From assembly GCA_036502345.1 (NCBI GenBank), contig DASXYT010000390.1, positions 1 to 22,422 on the forward strand: a stretch of 22,422 nt of DNA. The letters run 5' to 3'. Made by a program: the position numbers and the translations under genes. Below the pieces are notes generated by a model, which ran no database searches, was not told where the DNA came from, and saw only the letters and a program-made list of their open reading frames with translations. Each line of letters opens with the position of its first letter. Position 1 is the stretch's first letter. Positions 15,741 to 22,422 of this stretch are shown here, piece after piece. This DNA is from DATEPR01 sp036502345. Lineage in GTDB: Bacteria; Actinomycetota; Actinomycetes; Mycobacteriales; Pseudonocardiaceae.

Positions 15741-17602
15741 GCGGACAGCTCCAGGCCGGCAGGTTCCGGCGTGGCCACGCGCTGACCGGCCAGCACCACC
15801 GCCCTGTGGTGCAACTCGACCAGTTCCCGCAACTGCGCGGTGAGCGTCTGGCGGCGCTGTTCCCGCTCGGCTGCGGCGGCCACGGCGGTCTGCCGCGCCA
15901 CCCTGCTGCTCTCGGTGATCCGGCCCGCCAGGTCCTCGGCCCGCTCGGTGATGTGATCGCGCAGCACGCGCTGCACCTGTCGGCTCAGATCCTTGGACTC
16001 CTTGCCACAGGCGAGGAAGACGTCGTCGATGTGTCGCTGCGCCGTGGCCTTGGCAGCGGCCTGCCTGCGCTTGAGCCGGGCGTCGCTCTCGTCCTTGATC
16101 GTCTTGCCGCCGAACGCCGCGCCGGCACCCAGCGAGATCGGGTTGATCAGCGGGAGGCCGGCCAGGCTGGTCATCAGGCCGAACATCAGCACGCCACCGT
16201 AGGACCCACGCAGGCCGGTGAAGACCTTCTGGCCCGCCCCGAACGGATCCAGCCTCGGCACGTCCAACTCACCGACGGCGTCGACCGGATCGGCGGTGCC
16301 GGCCAGCAGTGCGTTCATGGGATGGGCGTCGGCCGGGGCGTCCTCCTGGTCACTGGGGAAGCTGGCGATCACCCGGTCGGCCACCCACTGGCAGCGCTCG
16401 ACCAGCCAGCCGAGATTCACCTCGGCCGCTTCGGTCAGGCTCTCCCGCAGCCAGTCCTCGAACGAGTCCCACATCGCCCTCGGATCGGCGTCGTCGAAGA
16501 CCTTGTCCACCTCACGCAGGATCCGCCGGGTCCGGTCCCGCAGGTCGTGCTCGACGTCGGACACGACGTCGGCCATCTGGTCGGCCAACACGGTCTGGCA
16601 GCGGCTGGTCCGCCTGCGCAGCTCGTCCATGGCGCGCTGCGCGTCGGCCAGTTGGGCCTCCACGTCCGGCGTCCTGGTCACCAGCGGGGTCGCGATGACC
16701 GTGCGCAGATCGGCGGCCAGCAGCGTGACCGCCTGGCCGCACGCGACCCCGACCGTTCTGGGCGCGACCTCGGCGGACTTCGCGGTCACCTGTCGCTGGA
16801 GGGACGCGATCAGGTCGGGGAAGCCGGACTCCGCGTTGATCGCCGTGTCGCCGTGCTGGGCGGCGACCATCCGCAGCGCGGCCGAGATCGGGATCTGCCT
16901 GGCCGGCACCCGTGCGTCGGTCAGCAGCGCCATGTTGCGCTCGGCCACCCGCCGCCACCTCGGCACCAGGTCGATCTTGGTCAGCGCGACGACGATGTTC
17001 GGGCACACGGTGCTGATCCGGCCCAACAGTGCCAGCTCGGCCGCCGACAACTCGGCCGTTGCGGCCGACGTGAACACCACGGCGTCGGCCTGCTCAGCGG
17101 CGGCCAGCGTGCGACTGATCTCTGCTGGGTCCTCCCGTACCGGGGGCGTGTCGATCAGCACCAGGCCGGTGGCCAGCAGCTTGCGCGGAATGCCGATCTC
17201 GGCGCGGACCACATGCCCGTCCTGGCCGCCCGCCCTACGGCTGACCTGGCGGCTCACCTCGTCGATCGGCACGGCGACCCGCTCGGCCGGGCCGGACAGC
17301 ACCCTGCGGTCACCGGCACCGGGATCGGTGACCAGCGAGGCGGACGGCGATTCGGCGTGCTGCACGACGGTCGGCGCGGTGGTGGTCAGGTCGTCACCGA
17401 CAGCGCAGATGGGTGCGTTCACCAGCGCGTTGATCAGCTGGCTCTTGCCCTGGTTCAGCATGCCGAGGACGAGCACCCGCAGCTGCGGAGCGAGCAACCG
17501 GCCACGCCTGCGCTGCAGCCGATGCGCCAGGTCCGGGCGGCGGTGCGCGTTACAGGCGGTGATGGTGTCGTCGAGAACGGTAAGCCAAGGCGGTGCGTTC
17601 AC
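15737..17602 (-). CDS. iniA: Dynamin-like GTPase, IniA type
   Basis: This bacterial dynamin-like protein has 621 residues from GTG 17602, close to mycobacterial IniA (about 640). GTPase motifs are G1 GMLNQGKSQ at 47-55, G2-like threonines at DDLTTTAPT, G3 DTPPV at 151-155 and G4 TKID at 208-211. A helical stalk follows from about 315. A hydrophobic Gly-rich stretch at about 468-499 (GGVLMFGLMTSLAGLPLINP) is a likely membrane-inserting paddle, and a charged coiled-coil-like tail ends the protein. The open frame extends to 17755, but the upstream part is rich in Cys, Trp and Arg and crosses the iniB end and a hairpin, so it is not coding. GTG 17602 (MNAPPWLTVLDDT) gives a family-like N-terminus. 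It overlaps iniC by 4 bp. Membrane fission or repair under wall stress is the role proposed for the family. Confidence 0.88.
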   Translation of the reverse strand: MNAPPWLTVLDDTITACNAHRRPDLAHRLQRRRGRLLAPQLRVLVLGMLNQGKSQLINALVNAPICAVGDDLTTTAPTVVQHAESPSASLVTDPGAGDRRVLSGPAERVAVPIDEVSRQVSRRAGGQDGHVVRAEIGIPRKLLATGLVLIDTPPVREDPAEISRTLAAAEQADAVVFTSAATAELSAAELALLGRISTVCPNIVVALTKIDLVPRWRRVAERNMALLTDARVPARQIPISAALRMVAAQHGDTAINAESGFPDLIASLQRQVTAKSAEVAPRTVGVACGQAVTLLAADLRTVIATPLVTRTPDVEAQLADAQRAMDELRRRTSRCQTVLADQMADVVSDVEHDLRDRTRRILREVDKVFDDADPRAMWDSFEDWLRESLTEAAEVNLGWLVERCQWVADRVIASFPSDQEDAPADAHPMNALLAGTADPVDAVGELDVPRLDPFGAGQKVFTGLRGSYGGVLMFGLMTSLAGLPLINPISLGAGAAFGGKTIKDESDARLKRRQAAAKATAQRHIDDVFLACGKESKDLSRQVQRVLRDHITERAEDLAGRITESSRVARQTAVAAAAEREQRRQTLTAQLRELVELHHRAVVLAGQRVATPEPAGLELSA

Positions 17603-17641
17603 CCGATCAAGTGTGCCGTGTGCACCCTTTCGGGCGAAATA

Positions 17642-17679
17642 GGGGCTGGGCCTGTCCACGGCAAGACAGGCCCAGCCCC
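17642..17679 (-). terminator. Strong hairpin between iniB and iniA
   Basis: Arms 17642-17656 and 17665-17679 are perfectly complementary over 15 bp (GGGGCTGGGCCTGTC on the plus strand) around the 8-base loop CACGGCAA. On the minus strand the stem is followed by TATTTCG, a short U-containing run. It begins 26 bases after the iniB stop and ends 39 bases before the iniA start, placing an intrinsic-terminator-like structure inside the operon. Confidence 0.75.
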
Positions 17680-17705
17680 GGGGAATCGCTCGACAGAGCG
17701 ATTGG

Positions 17706-18950
17706 TCAGAACAGCGACGGCAGGTGCAGGTCGTTCGCCACGTGGCCCAGGTCACCGGTCACGTCGGTGTGATCGGCCGAACCGAGCAGGCTGCCGGCAC
17801 CGGTGCTGCTGGTGACGTCGGACACAGCGCTGTGCGAAGCGACGCTGCCCACGGTGTCGCTGACGCTGCTGTGCAGCGTGTTGGTGACCGTGTCCTGCAC
17901 CGACGACACCGTCGACTGCACGGAGTGCGTCGCGGTGGACGGGTCCAGGCTGCCGGTCACCGAGCTCAGGGCACCGCCGGAGAGCTGGCCGGTGACCTGG
18001 TCGACGACACCCTGCACGGAGCTGAGCGCGTGCGTCGCGTCCGCCGTCGGCAGGTGGCCGGCCGCCTGGCCGACCGGACCGGCCTGCACGGTGGAGGCCA
18101 CATTGCCCACGACGCCCGAGGTGGCCCCGCCTGCCGTCTGCACGACCTGGCCGACGACCTCGTTGGCCGGTGCCGGCAGGGCCTGTGAACCGAGCAGCGC
18201 GAACGAATCGGCGGTGCCGGTCAGGCCGGTGATCGCGCCGGCCGGGTCGTTCAGCGCGCCCGCCACCGCTGCCGGGTTGGTCAGGGCACCGGCGGTCAGG
18301 TCGGCAGCGCCGCTGAGCAGGTTCGCGGCAGCGGTCGAGTTGCCGAGCGGGCTGGCGTGACCGTCCAGCGTGTCGGTCACGTCGCTGACCGACGAGAAAC
18401 CGCTGGGCAGGCCGCCGCCGAGGCCGGGCAGGGAGTCCAGACCGGGCAGCGTGTAGTTGCCGGAGCCGCTGCCGACCATCCCGTGCTCCCACACCGCGGT
18501 GGTCAGGCCGTGCTCCAGGTCGCCGGACACCCCGGTGGTGACGCCACCCAGCGGCGACTCCAGCGCACCGAGCCCGGACATGCCGCCGTGGCCGTCCGTG
18601 CCCAGCTGGAGGCCCCCGTTGCCCAGGCCGCCGAGGGAACCACCCTCGTTCAGCGGCGGCAGGCCGCCGAGTGCCTGGGTGACGAACTGCAGCTGCTGGA
18701 TGGCGCCCAGCTGGCCGGTGTCGACCGAGTCGAGCGGCAGCTGGCCCAGGACCGCGTCCAACGCCTCGGCGTGGCTCGGCACGTAGTCGATCACCAGCGG
18801 GATGACCTCCTGGACGTCCGCCGCGCTGATGTCGCTCAGTCCGGCGTGGTCCAGTACGGCCGCCGGGTCCTGCTCGAACGCGGCAGATGCCTGCGCGTCA
18901 CTGAGCAGGTTGAGCACGAAGTCGTGCAGCGTCTGGTCGGCTTGCTCCAT
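17706..18950 (-). CDS. iniB: IniB-type protein with IniB N-terminal domain and low-complexity tail
   Basis: This protein of 414 residues has two parts. The N-terminal 70 residues (TLHDFVLNLLSDAQASAAF, DPAAVLDHAGLSDISAADVQEVIPLVIDY) are a compact helical module recognised as the IniB N-terminal domain. The remainder is low-complexity, rich in Gly, Ala, Ser, Thr, Val and Asp with almost no Lys or Arg, with loosely repeated SVxDxVT/VTGxL-type segments, resembling a surface or scaffold protein. There is no signal peptide or transmembrane helix. Start ATG 18950 has a strong ribosome binding site (GTGAGGAG, minus strand, ending 8 bases before it); TTG 18953 is rejected. It is the first gene of the iniBAC unit and is followed by a hairpin. 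In mycobacteria this gene is induced by wall inhibitors; its function is unknown. Confidence 0.88.
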   Translation of the reverse strand: MEQADQTLHDFVLNLLSDAQASAAFEQDPAAVLDHAGLSDISAADVQEVIPLVIDYVPSHAEALDAVLGQLPLDSVDTGQLGAIQQLQFVTQALGGLPPLNEGGSLGGLGNGGLQLGTDGHGGMSGLGALESPLGGVTTGVSGDLEHGLTTAVWEHGMVGSGSGNYTLPGLDSLPGLGGGLPSGFSSVSDVTDTLDGHASPLGNSTAAANLLSGAADLTAGALTNPAAVAGALNDPAGAITGLTGTADSFALLGSQALPAPANEVVGQVVQTAGGATSGVVGNVASTVQAGPVGQAAGHLPTADATHALSSVQGVVDQVTGQLSGGALSSVTGSLDPSTATHSVQSTVSSVQDTVTNTLHSSVSDTVGSVASHSAVSDVTSSTGAGSLLGSADHTDVTGDLGHVANDLHLPSLF

Positions 18951-18991
18951 CAAGAAGTCTCCTCACGGGTGTTGCTGTCTCAATGCTGCCG

Positions 18992-19013
18992 AAGCTATGC
19001 CCGGAACGTCCGG
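18992..19013 (-). promoter_or_regulatory. Candidate iniB promoter -10 with adjacent small palindrome
   Basis: On the minus strand TAGCTT (18997 to 18992) fits TANNNT about 30 bases before the iniB ribosome binding site. Directly upstream of it CCGGA-ACG-TCCGG (19001-19013) is a perfect 5-bp inverted repeat occupying the spacer/-35 region. No consensus -35 is present, as expected for an activator-dependent promoter; that reading is inference. Confidence 0.3.
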
Positions 19014-19040
19014 TGAACATCGGGGATGACTCCCGGTCTC

Positions 19041-19068
19041 GTTCGATCCCCCTATGGGGGCATCGAAC
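19041..19068. promoter_or_regulatory. Near-perfect 28-bp inverted repeat in the iniB/hsp70 control region
   Basis: GTTCGAT (19041-19047) and CCCCC (19048-19052) pair with GGGGG (19056-19060) and ATCGAAC (19062-19068), leaving loop TAT and one unpaired C at 19061. It lies about 90 bases upstream of iniB and 160 bases upstream of the Hsp70-like gene. Its inner CCCCCTA is the reverse complement of TAGGGGG, which occurs twice more just downstream. Confidence 0.6.
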
Positions 19069-19076
19069 GTCACTCG

Positions 19077-19092
19077 TTAGGGGGTTAGGGGG
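19077..19092 (+). repeat. Tandem repeat of TTAGGGGG
   Basis: TTAGGGGG occurs twice in direct tandem (19077-19084 and 19085-19092), nine bases after the 28-bp inverted repeat. With the inverted copy of TAGGGGG at 19048-19054 this makes three related sites within 45 bases, consistent with a binding array for a regulator. Confidence 0.5.
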
Positions 19093-19123
19093 CGGCTACC
19101 TACTGGTGGGTTGGTCTGAGTGG

Positions 19124-19160
19124 TCACCTTTGGTACGAACAGGTGAGCAAGGCGTCACCT
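19124..19160. promoter_or_regulatory. Three TCACCT/AGGTGA half-sites upstream of the Hsp70-like gene
   Basis: TCACCT (19124-19129), AGGTGA (19141-19146) and TCACCT (19155-19160) alternate in orientation with spacers of 11 and 8 bases. Any neighbouring pair forms an inverted repeat. The cluster lies 70-106 bases before the ATG at 19230, where an operator or activator site would be expected. No clear promoter hexamers were identified. Confidence 0.35.
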
Positions 19161-19229
19161 TCACGGGGGATACCCGTTAGTAAGAAGGACGCCGTCGAAC
19201 CCGTCAACGAAGGTGGAGGTAGCGCCTGT

Positions 19230-20687
19230 ATGCCATACGTCCTCGGCATAGACGTTGGCACCAGTCGCACCAGGGCAGCCGTCTGCCGAGACACATCGGC
19301 AGGCTGGACCGACCCGGTGCCGGTTCCGCTGGGTACCCGACACCCCGGGGTGCCCACCGTCGTCTACCTCGGCGCCGACCGGTCGGCGCTGGTCGGTGAC
19401 GAGGCCGAGCGGCACGCGAGCGCCGACCCCATCCGGATCGCCAGAGGCTTCCCCAGCCGGATCGGCGACGACGTGCCGCTGGTACTCGGCGGCACCCCGT
19501 GTACGCCGCAGGAACTGACCGCCGTGCTGGTCAGGTGGGTCGCCGACCGGACAGCAGAGCACGAGGGCGGTCCCGCGACAGCCGTGGTGGTCACCCATCC
19601 GGCCCGCTGGGGTCGGCACCGGAAGGCGCTGCTGCACCACGAGCTGACCCGCCAGGGCCTGACCGACGTGACGCTGCTCGCCGAGCCGATCGCGCTGGCC
19701 GAGGGCTACCGAGGTGAGCCGCTCGAGCCCGGCGACACGCTGGCCACCTACGGTCTCGGCGCGGGTGGCGCAGAAGCCGCCGTGGTGCGCAGGACCGGCG
19801 TCGGTACATACGAACTCGTCGCCGACGCGGAAGGCGCCGAGGCCGTCGGCGGCGGTCACTTCGACGACGCGATCGTCGACTGCGTACGCGGCCAGTTGGG
19901 TCGCGTCTTGGACGATCTCGACCCGGCCGACCCGCAGGCCTGGCTCGCGATGGCGCGGCTGCGCGGCATGTGCACCGGGGCGAAGGAACTGCTGTCCACC
20001 GAGGTCGAGGTGATCGTGCCGGTGCGGTTACCGGACGCCCCGGCCGACGTGCGGGTGACCAGGGCTGATTTCGAACGGGTCATCCGGCCTGCCGTCACGG
20101 CGGGCGCCGACCTGATGCCGCGCACGCTGCGGGCGGCCGGGGTGGCGGCAACCGACCTGACGGCCGTCGTGCTGGCAGGCGGTTCGGTTCGGGTACCGCT
20201 GGTCGCCGAGCTGGTCAGGGCACGGATAGCTGCTCGGGTGGTGGTGGCACCGGAACCGGACTTCGCAGGCGCCTTCGGAGCGGCAACGGCGGCCCGCAGG
20301 CTGCTCACCGGGCCGGATCAGATCGCCAAGCCGGTCGTCCGGGAGGGCGTCGAGTTCACCGAGGTCATCCAGCGGTCCGCGATCGCCCTGTACGCGGGGG
20401 AGCAGGCGCTCGACCCGGACGACGTGGCCGCCGAGTTCGGCGTCGACCCGCCTGCCCGGCCACCGGTCGACGTCCTGCCCATCGAACTGCCGGATCCGCC
20501 GCTGGTGCAGCGCCTGCTGTCCAGCGTCCGGCCGGCGACCCTGACCGTGAGCACGATCGCGGTGGCCGCGGTGGGGATCGTGCTCACGTTCGTCCTCGAG
20601 TCGGGCTCCGGCCACTCGTCGCCCACCAGTCCGCTGCACATCGGTCCGGCTCAGCAGACGGCCAACCAGTCGGCGCCGGGCAACTGA
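19230..20687 (+). CDS. Hsp70-like (DnaK N-terminal domain) single-pass membrane protein
   Basis: This protein of 485 residues consists of an Hsp70/actin-fold nucleotide-binding domain, a short linker and one transmembrane helix at about 438-455 (LTVSTIAVAAVGIVLTFV), then a 30-residue polar tail. There is no substrate-binding domain. Phosphate motif 1 is GIDVGTSRTRAAV at 6-18, the THPARWG region stands for the usual VPAYF, and the adenosine motif LAGGSVRVPLV lies near 315-325. Phosphate motif 2 is degenerate: TYGLGAGGAEAAVV near 173-186 replaces the usual DLGGGT. ATP hydrolysis may therefore be weak or absent. ATG 19230 is chosen because GGTGGAGGT precedes it and the fold starts there; the frame is open from GTG 19143. 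It is divergent from iniB and 48 bp ahead of the IniR-type gene, so probably part of the ini system. Confidence 0.85.
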   Translation: MPYVLGIDVGTSRTRAAVCRDTSAGWTDPVPVPLGTRHPGVPTVVYLGADRSALVGDEAERHASADPIRIARGFPSRIGDDVPLVLGGTPCTPQELTAVLVRWVADRTAEHEGGPATAVVVTHPARWGRHRKALLHHELTRQGLTDVTLLAEPIALAEGYRGEPLEPGDTLATYGLGAGGAEAAVVRRTGVGTYELVADAEGAEAVGGGHFDDAIVDCVRGQLGRVLDDLDPADPQAWLAMARLRGMCTGAKELLSTEVEVIVPVRLPDAPADVRVTRADFERVIRPAVTAGADLMPRTLRAAGVAATDLTAVVLAGGSVRVPLVAELVRARIAARVVVAPEPDFAGAFGAATAARRLLTGPDQIAKPVVREGVEFTEVIQRSAIALYAGEQALDPDDVAAEFGVDPPARPPVDVLPIELPDPPLVQRLLSSVRPATLTVSTIAVAAVGIVLTFVLESGSGHSSPTSPLHIGPAQQTANQSAPGN

Positions 20688-20735
20688 GCCCATCGACTCC
20701 CTGCCATGTCACACAACCCACAGCGAGGACGGCCG

Positions 20736-22422
20736 TTGATCCAGCAGACAGTGACCAGCTCCCGGCTCATCCTGGACGGTCCGACGCAGCGGTTCCTGGA
20801 AACGGTCGAGGCGGATCCACTCGCTCCGACGACGGTCGCGATGCCGGCACCCGGCGGATACGGCAAGACCACAGTGCTCACCGAGCTGGCCAGGATCTAC
20901 GTCGCCGCCGGCGTCCGGGTGCTCGGCCCGGCCGATGTCCAGGATGTCGACGATGCCGCGCTCGGTCTCGGTACAGGTGACGCCGATCCCTCGGTGCTGC
21001 TCGTCGACGACGCCCACCAACTCGGCACCGGCCTGCTGCACGATCTGGTCAGCCTGGCCTTCGGCGGCGCCGTGCGGATGGTGGTGGCCTACCGGCCGTG
21101 GCCGAGGACGGACGAGCTGAGCGGCCTGGTCGAGCTGCTCGGTCGGCTGGGACCGCAGGTGCCGCTCGGGCCGTGGGACCGTGTTCACGTGGCCGGCTAC
21201 CTCGCCGACCACGTCGCGATGCCGATCAGTGCCGCAGTCGTGGACTTCGTGTACGCCCAGACCGGTGGCGTGCCCGGTTTCGTGGCGCACGTCGGCGCGG
21301 AGTTGGCGGTCAACACCGGTTGGGCGCAGCAGCAGGATGCGCAGTTACCCAGGTCGGTGCTGGTCGCATTGCGACCGGACCTGGACCGGCTCGACCAGGA
21401 GGTGGAGACCTACCTACTGGCGGTCGAGGCAGGAGTCGGCCGGCACGGTGAGCTGTTGGCCGCGCTGCTGGGCAGGGATGCCGACGGTGTCCGCGACGTG
21501 ATGGAGGCGGCGCGGGCCACCGGCCTGTTGGGTGCCGACGGTGCTTTGCTGCCCATCGCCCGGCGGGCTGTCGGCGTGCTGGTGCCCGCGGAGCGACGGA
21601 TCGGGGTGCGGCAGCGGCTGGCCGAGTTGCAGCGGGAGCGGGGTGGGCCGGTGCTCGACCTGGCCAGGTCCCTGCTCGGCACCGGTGTCGGTGGCGCGGG
21701 TGTGGCGGCCGTGTTCGAGACCGCGGCAGGCGAGGCGATGGCCGCCCAGCCCGCGTTGGCGGCGAAGATGTTCACCGCGGCGCTGACCGCCGGCACGCCG
21801 GTGACGACACTCGCGGCGGGTTGGGCGCGGGCGGCAGCGCGGTCCGGTGACCTCGACCGAGCGCTGCGACTGGCTGACCAGACGATCTCCACGGAAGGCG
21901 CCCCACACCGAGCGGAGGCAGCCGAGGTGGCCGCGGCCGCGTTGGCGCACCGAGGCCAGTTGGGCCGCAGTGCCGAGTTGTACAGCTGGGCCGGCCAGGG
22001 CTTTCCCACGTCGTTCGCGGCGATCGGGCTGATCGGCACCGGCCAGTTGGCCGTGGTGGACCGGCTGCCCGATGCGCCGGCAGCCGGTGGGCCGCCGACG
22101 TTGCTTGCCGGTGCGGCGACGCTGATGGCCGAAGGCGTGCGGGAGTCGGTGACCGGCTCGACGACGACGGCACTGTCCCAGTTGGTGCGGGCGTCGGCGC
22201 TCCTGGAACCGGCAGGGCAGGCGTTGCTGCTGCCGGACAGCCCGGCAGCACTGGCGGCACTGGTCGGGTTGCACGGCGGCGAGTTGGCGTTGGCCGAGTC
22301 GGTACTGGAGCGGGCGACGGCGGCCGGCCTCGGTGGGCCGTTGCTGGCGGCGCGGCACAGGTTGCTGCTCGGGTGGATAGCGATGGCGCGGGGTCGGCTG
22401 ACGGTGGCCAGGGACCAGTTGG
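20736..22422 (+). CDS. iniR: IniR-type STAND ATPase/transcriptional regulator (3' partial)
   Basis: This is the first 562 codons of a large protein that continues past the right edge; the frame stays open throughout. An AAA/STAND ATPase domain begins at once: Walker A APGGYGKTT at 38-46, Walker B VLLVDDAHQLG from 87, then a winged-helix-like region. From about residue 240 come helical repeats rich in Ala and Leu (AARSGDLDRALRLADQ, AALAHRGQLGRSAELYSWAG), as in the MalT/LuxR-type regulators. A C-terminal LuxR helix-turn-helix would be expected outside the window. TTG 20736 has a good ribosome binding site (GAGGA, 6 bases upstream). ATG 20706 is in frame but has no such site and its codons have poor G/C third positions. 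The IniR name rests on the neighbouring iniBAC genes and architecture; sequence identity to mycobacterial IniR was not tested. Confidence 0.75.
   Translation, partial: MIQQTVTSSRLILDGPTQRFLETVEADPLAPTTVAMPAPGGYGKTTVLTELARIYVAAGVRVLGPADVQDVDDAALGLGTGDADPSVLLVDDAHQLGTGLLHDLVSLAFGGAVRMVVAYRPWPRTDELSGLVELLGRLGPQVPLGPWDRVHVAGYLADHVAMPISAAVVDFVYAQTGGVPGFVAHVGAELAVNTGWAQQQDAQLPRSVLVALRPDLDRLDQEVETYLLAVEAGVGRHGELLAALLGRDADGVRDVMEAARATGLLGADGALLPIARRAVGVLVPAERRIGVRQRLAELQRERGGPVLDLARSLLGTGVGGAGVAAVFETAAGEAMAAQPALAAKMFTAALTAGTPVTTLAAGWARAAARSGDLDRALRLADQTISTEGAPHRAEAAEVAAAALAHRGQLGRSAELYSWAGQGFPTSFAAIGLIGTGQLAVVDRLPDAPAAGGPPTLLAGAATLMAEGVRESVTGSTTTALSQLVRASALLEPAGQALLLPDSPAALAALVGLHGGELALAESVLERATAAGLGGPLLAARHRLLLGWIAMARGRLTVARDQL

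Noticed and set aside
17603..17755. N-terminal extension of iniA to the far end of the open frame
   Set aside because: It crosses the iniB stop region and a 15-bp hairpin and encodes a Cys/Trp/Arg-rich sequence unlike the family.
15662..17815. Plus-strand open frame of 717 codons across iniA
   Set aside because: It is antisense to a GTPase with all G motifs, and His/Gly/Arg-rich; typical GC-rich shadow.

Overview
The window is high-GC DNA with strong G/C preference at third codon positions, frequent GTG/TTG starts, TANNNT-type -10 boxes and leaderless starts. Together with an iniBAC-type locus this indicates an actinobacterium, most likely a member of the Pseudonocardiales; the genus cannot be fixed from sequence reading alone. 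No tRNA, rRNA, CRISPR array, transposase or phage gene was seen. No gene-free stretch exceeds about 280 bases; the longest is the iniB/hsp70 divergent region, 18951-19229.

Layout. (1) 1-3145: a trehalose-6-phosphate phosphatase fused to a GH15 trehalase-type domain (cut at the left edge), then a GNAT acetyltransferase. (2) 3288-3958: a secreted protein gene broken by a single frameshift. (3) 3922-6038 (minus): an OmpR-type response regulator and its histidine kinase, overlapping by 4 bp. (4) 6039-6235: a divergent control region with a perfect 50-bp palindrome. (5) 6236-11070: a complete carbohydrate ABC importer operon (ATPase, lipoprotein binding protein, MalF-like and MalG-like permeases). 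Its first permease carries an unusual extracellular Cna_B-like insert, and a strong RNA hairpin lies in its first codons. (6) 11159-11758: a DedA membrane protein. (7) 11755-14299: a TetR regulator divergent from a DrrAB-type exporter, with promoters compatible with leaderless transcripts and a small palindromic operator candidate. (8) 14301-22422: an isoniazid-inducible-type (ini) locus. iniB, iniA and iniC are on the minus strand, in the same order as in mycobacteria. Divergent to them are a membrane-anchored, degenerate Hsp70-like gene and an IniR-type STAND ATPase/regulator that runs off the right edge.

How the parts fit. The ini locus is the most system-like part: a small acidic IniB protein, two dynamin-like GTPases for membrane work, an Hsp70-like membrane protein, and a probable ATP-dependent activator, arranged around one structured control region. 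An intrinsic-terminator-like hairpin between iniB and iniA suggests that IniB is made in excess of the GTPases. The sugar importer is flanked by a two-component system rather than a LacI-type repressor. The two divergent units share the 50-bp palindrome, which may be their common control element.
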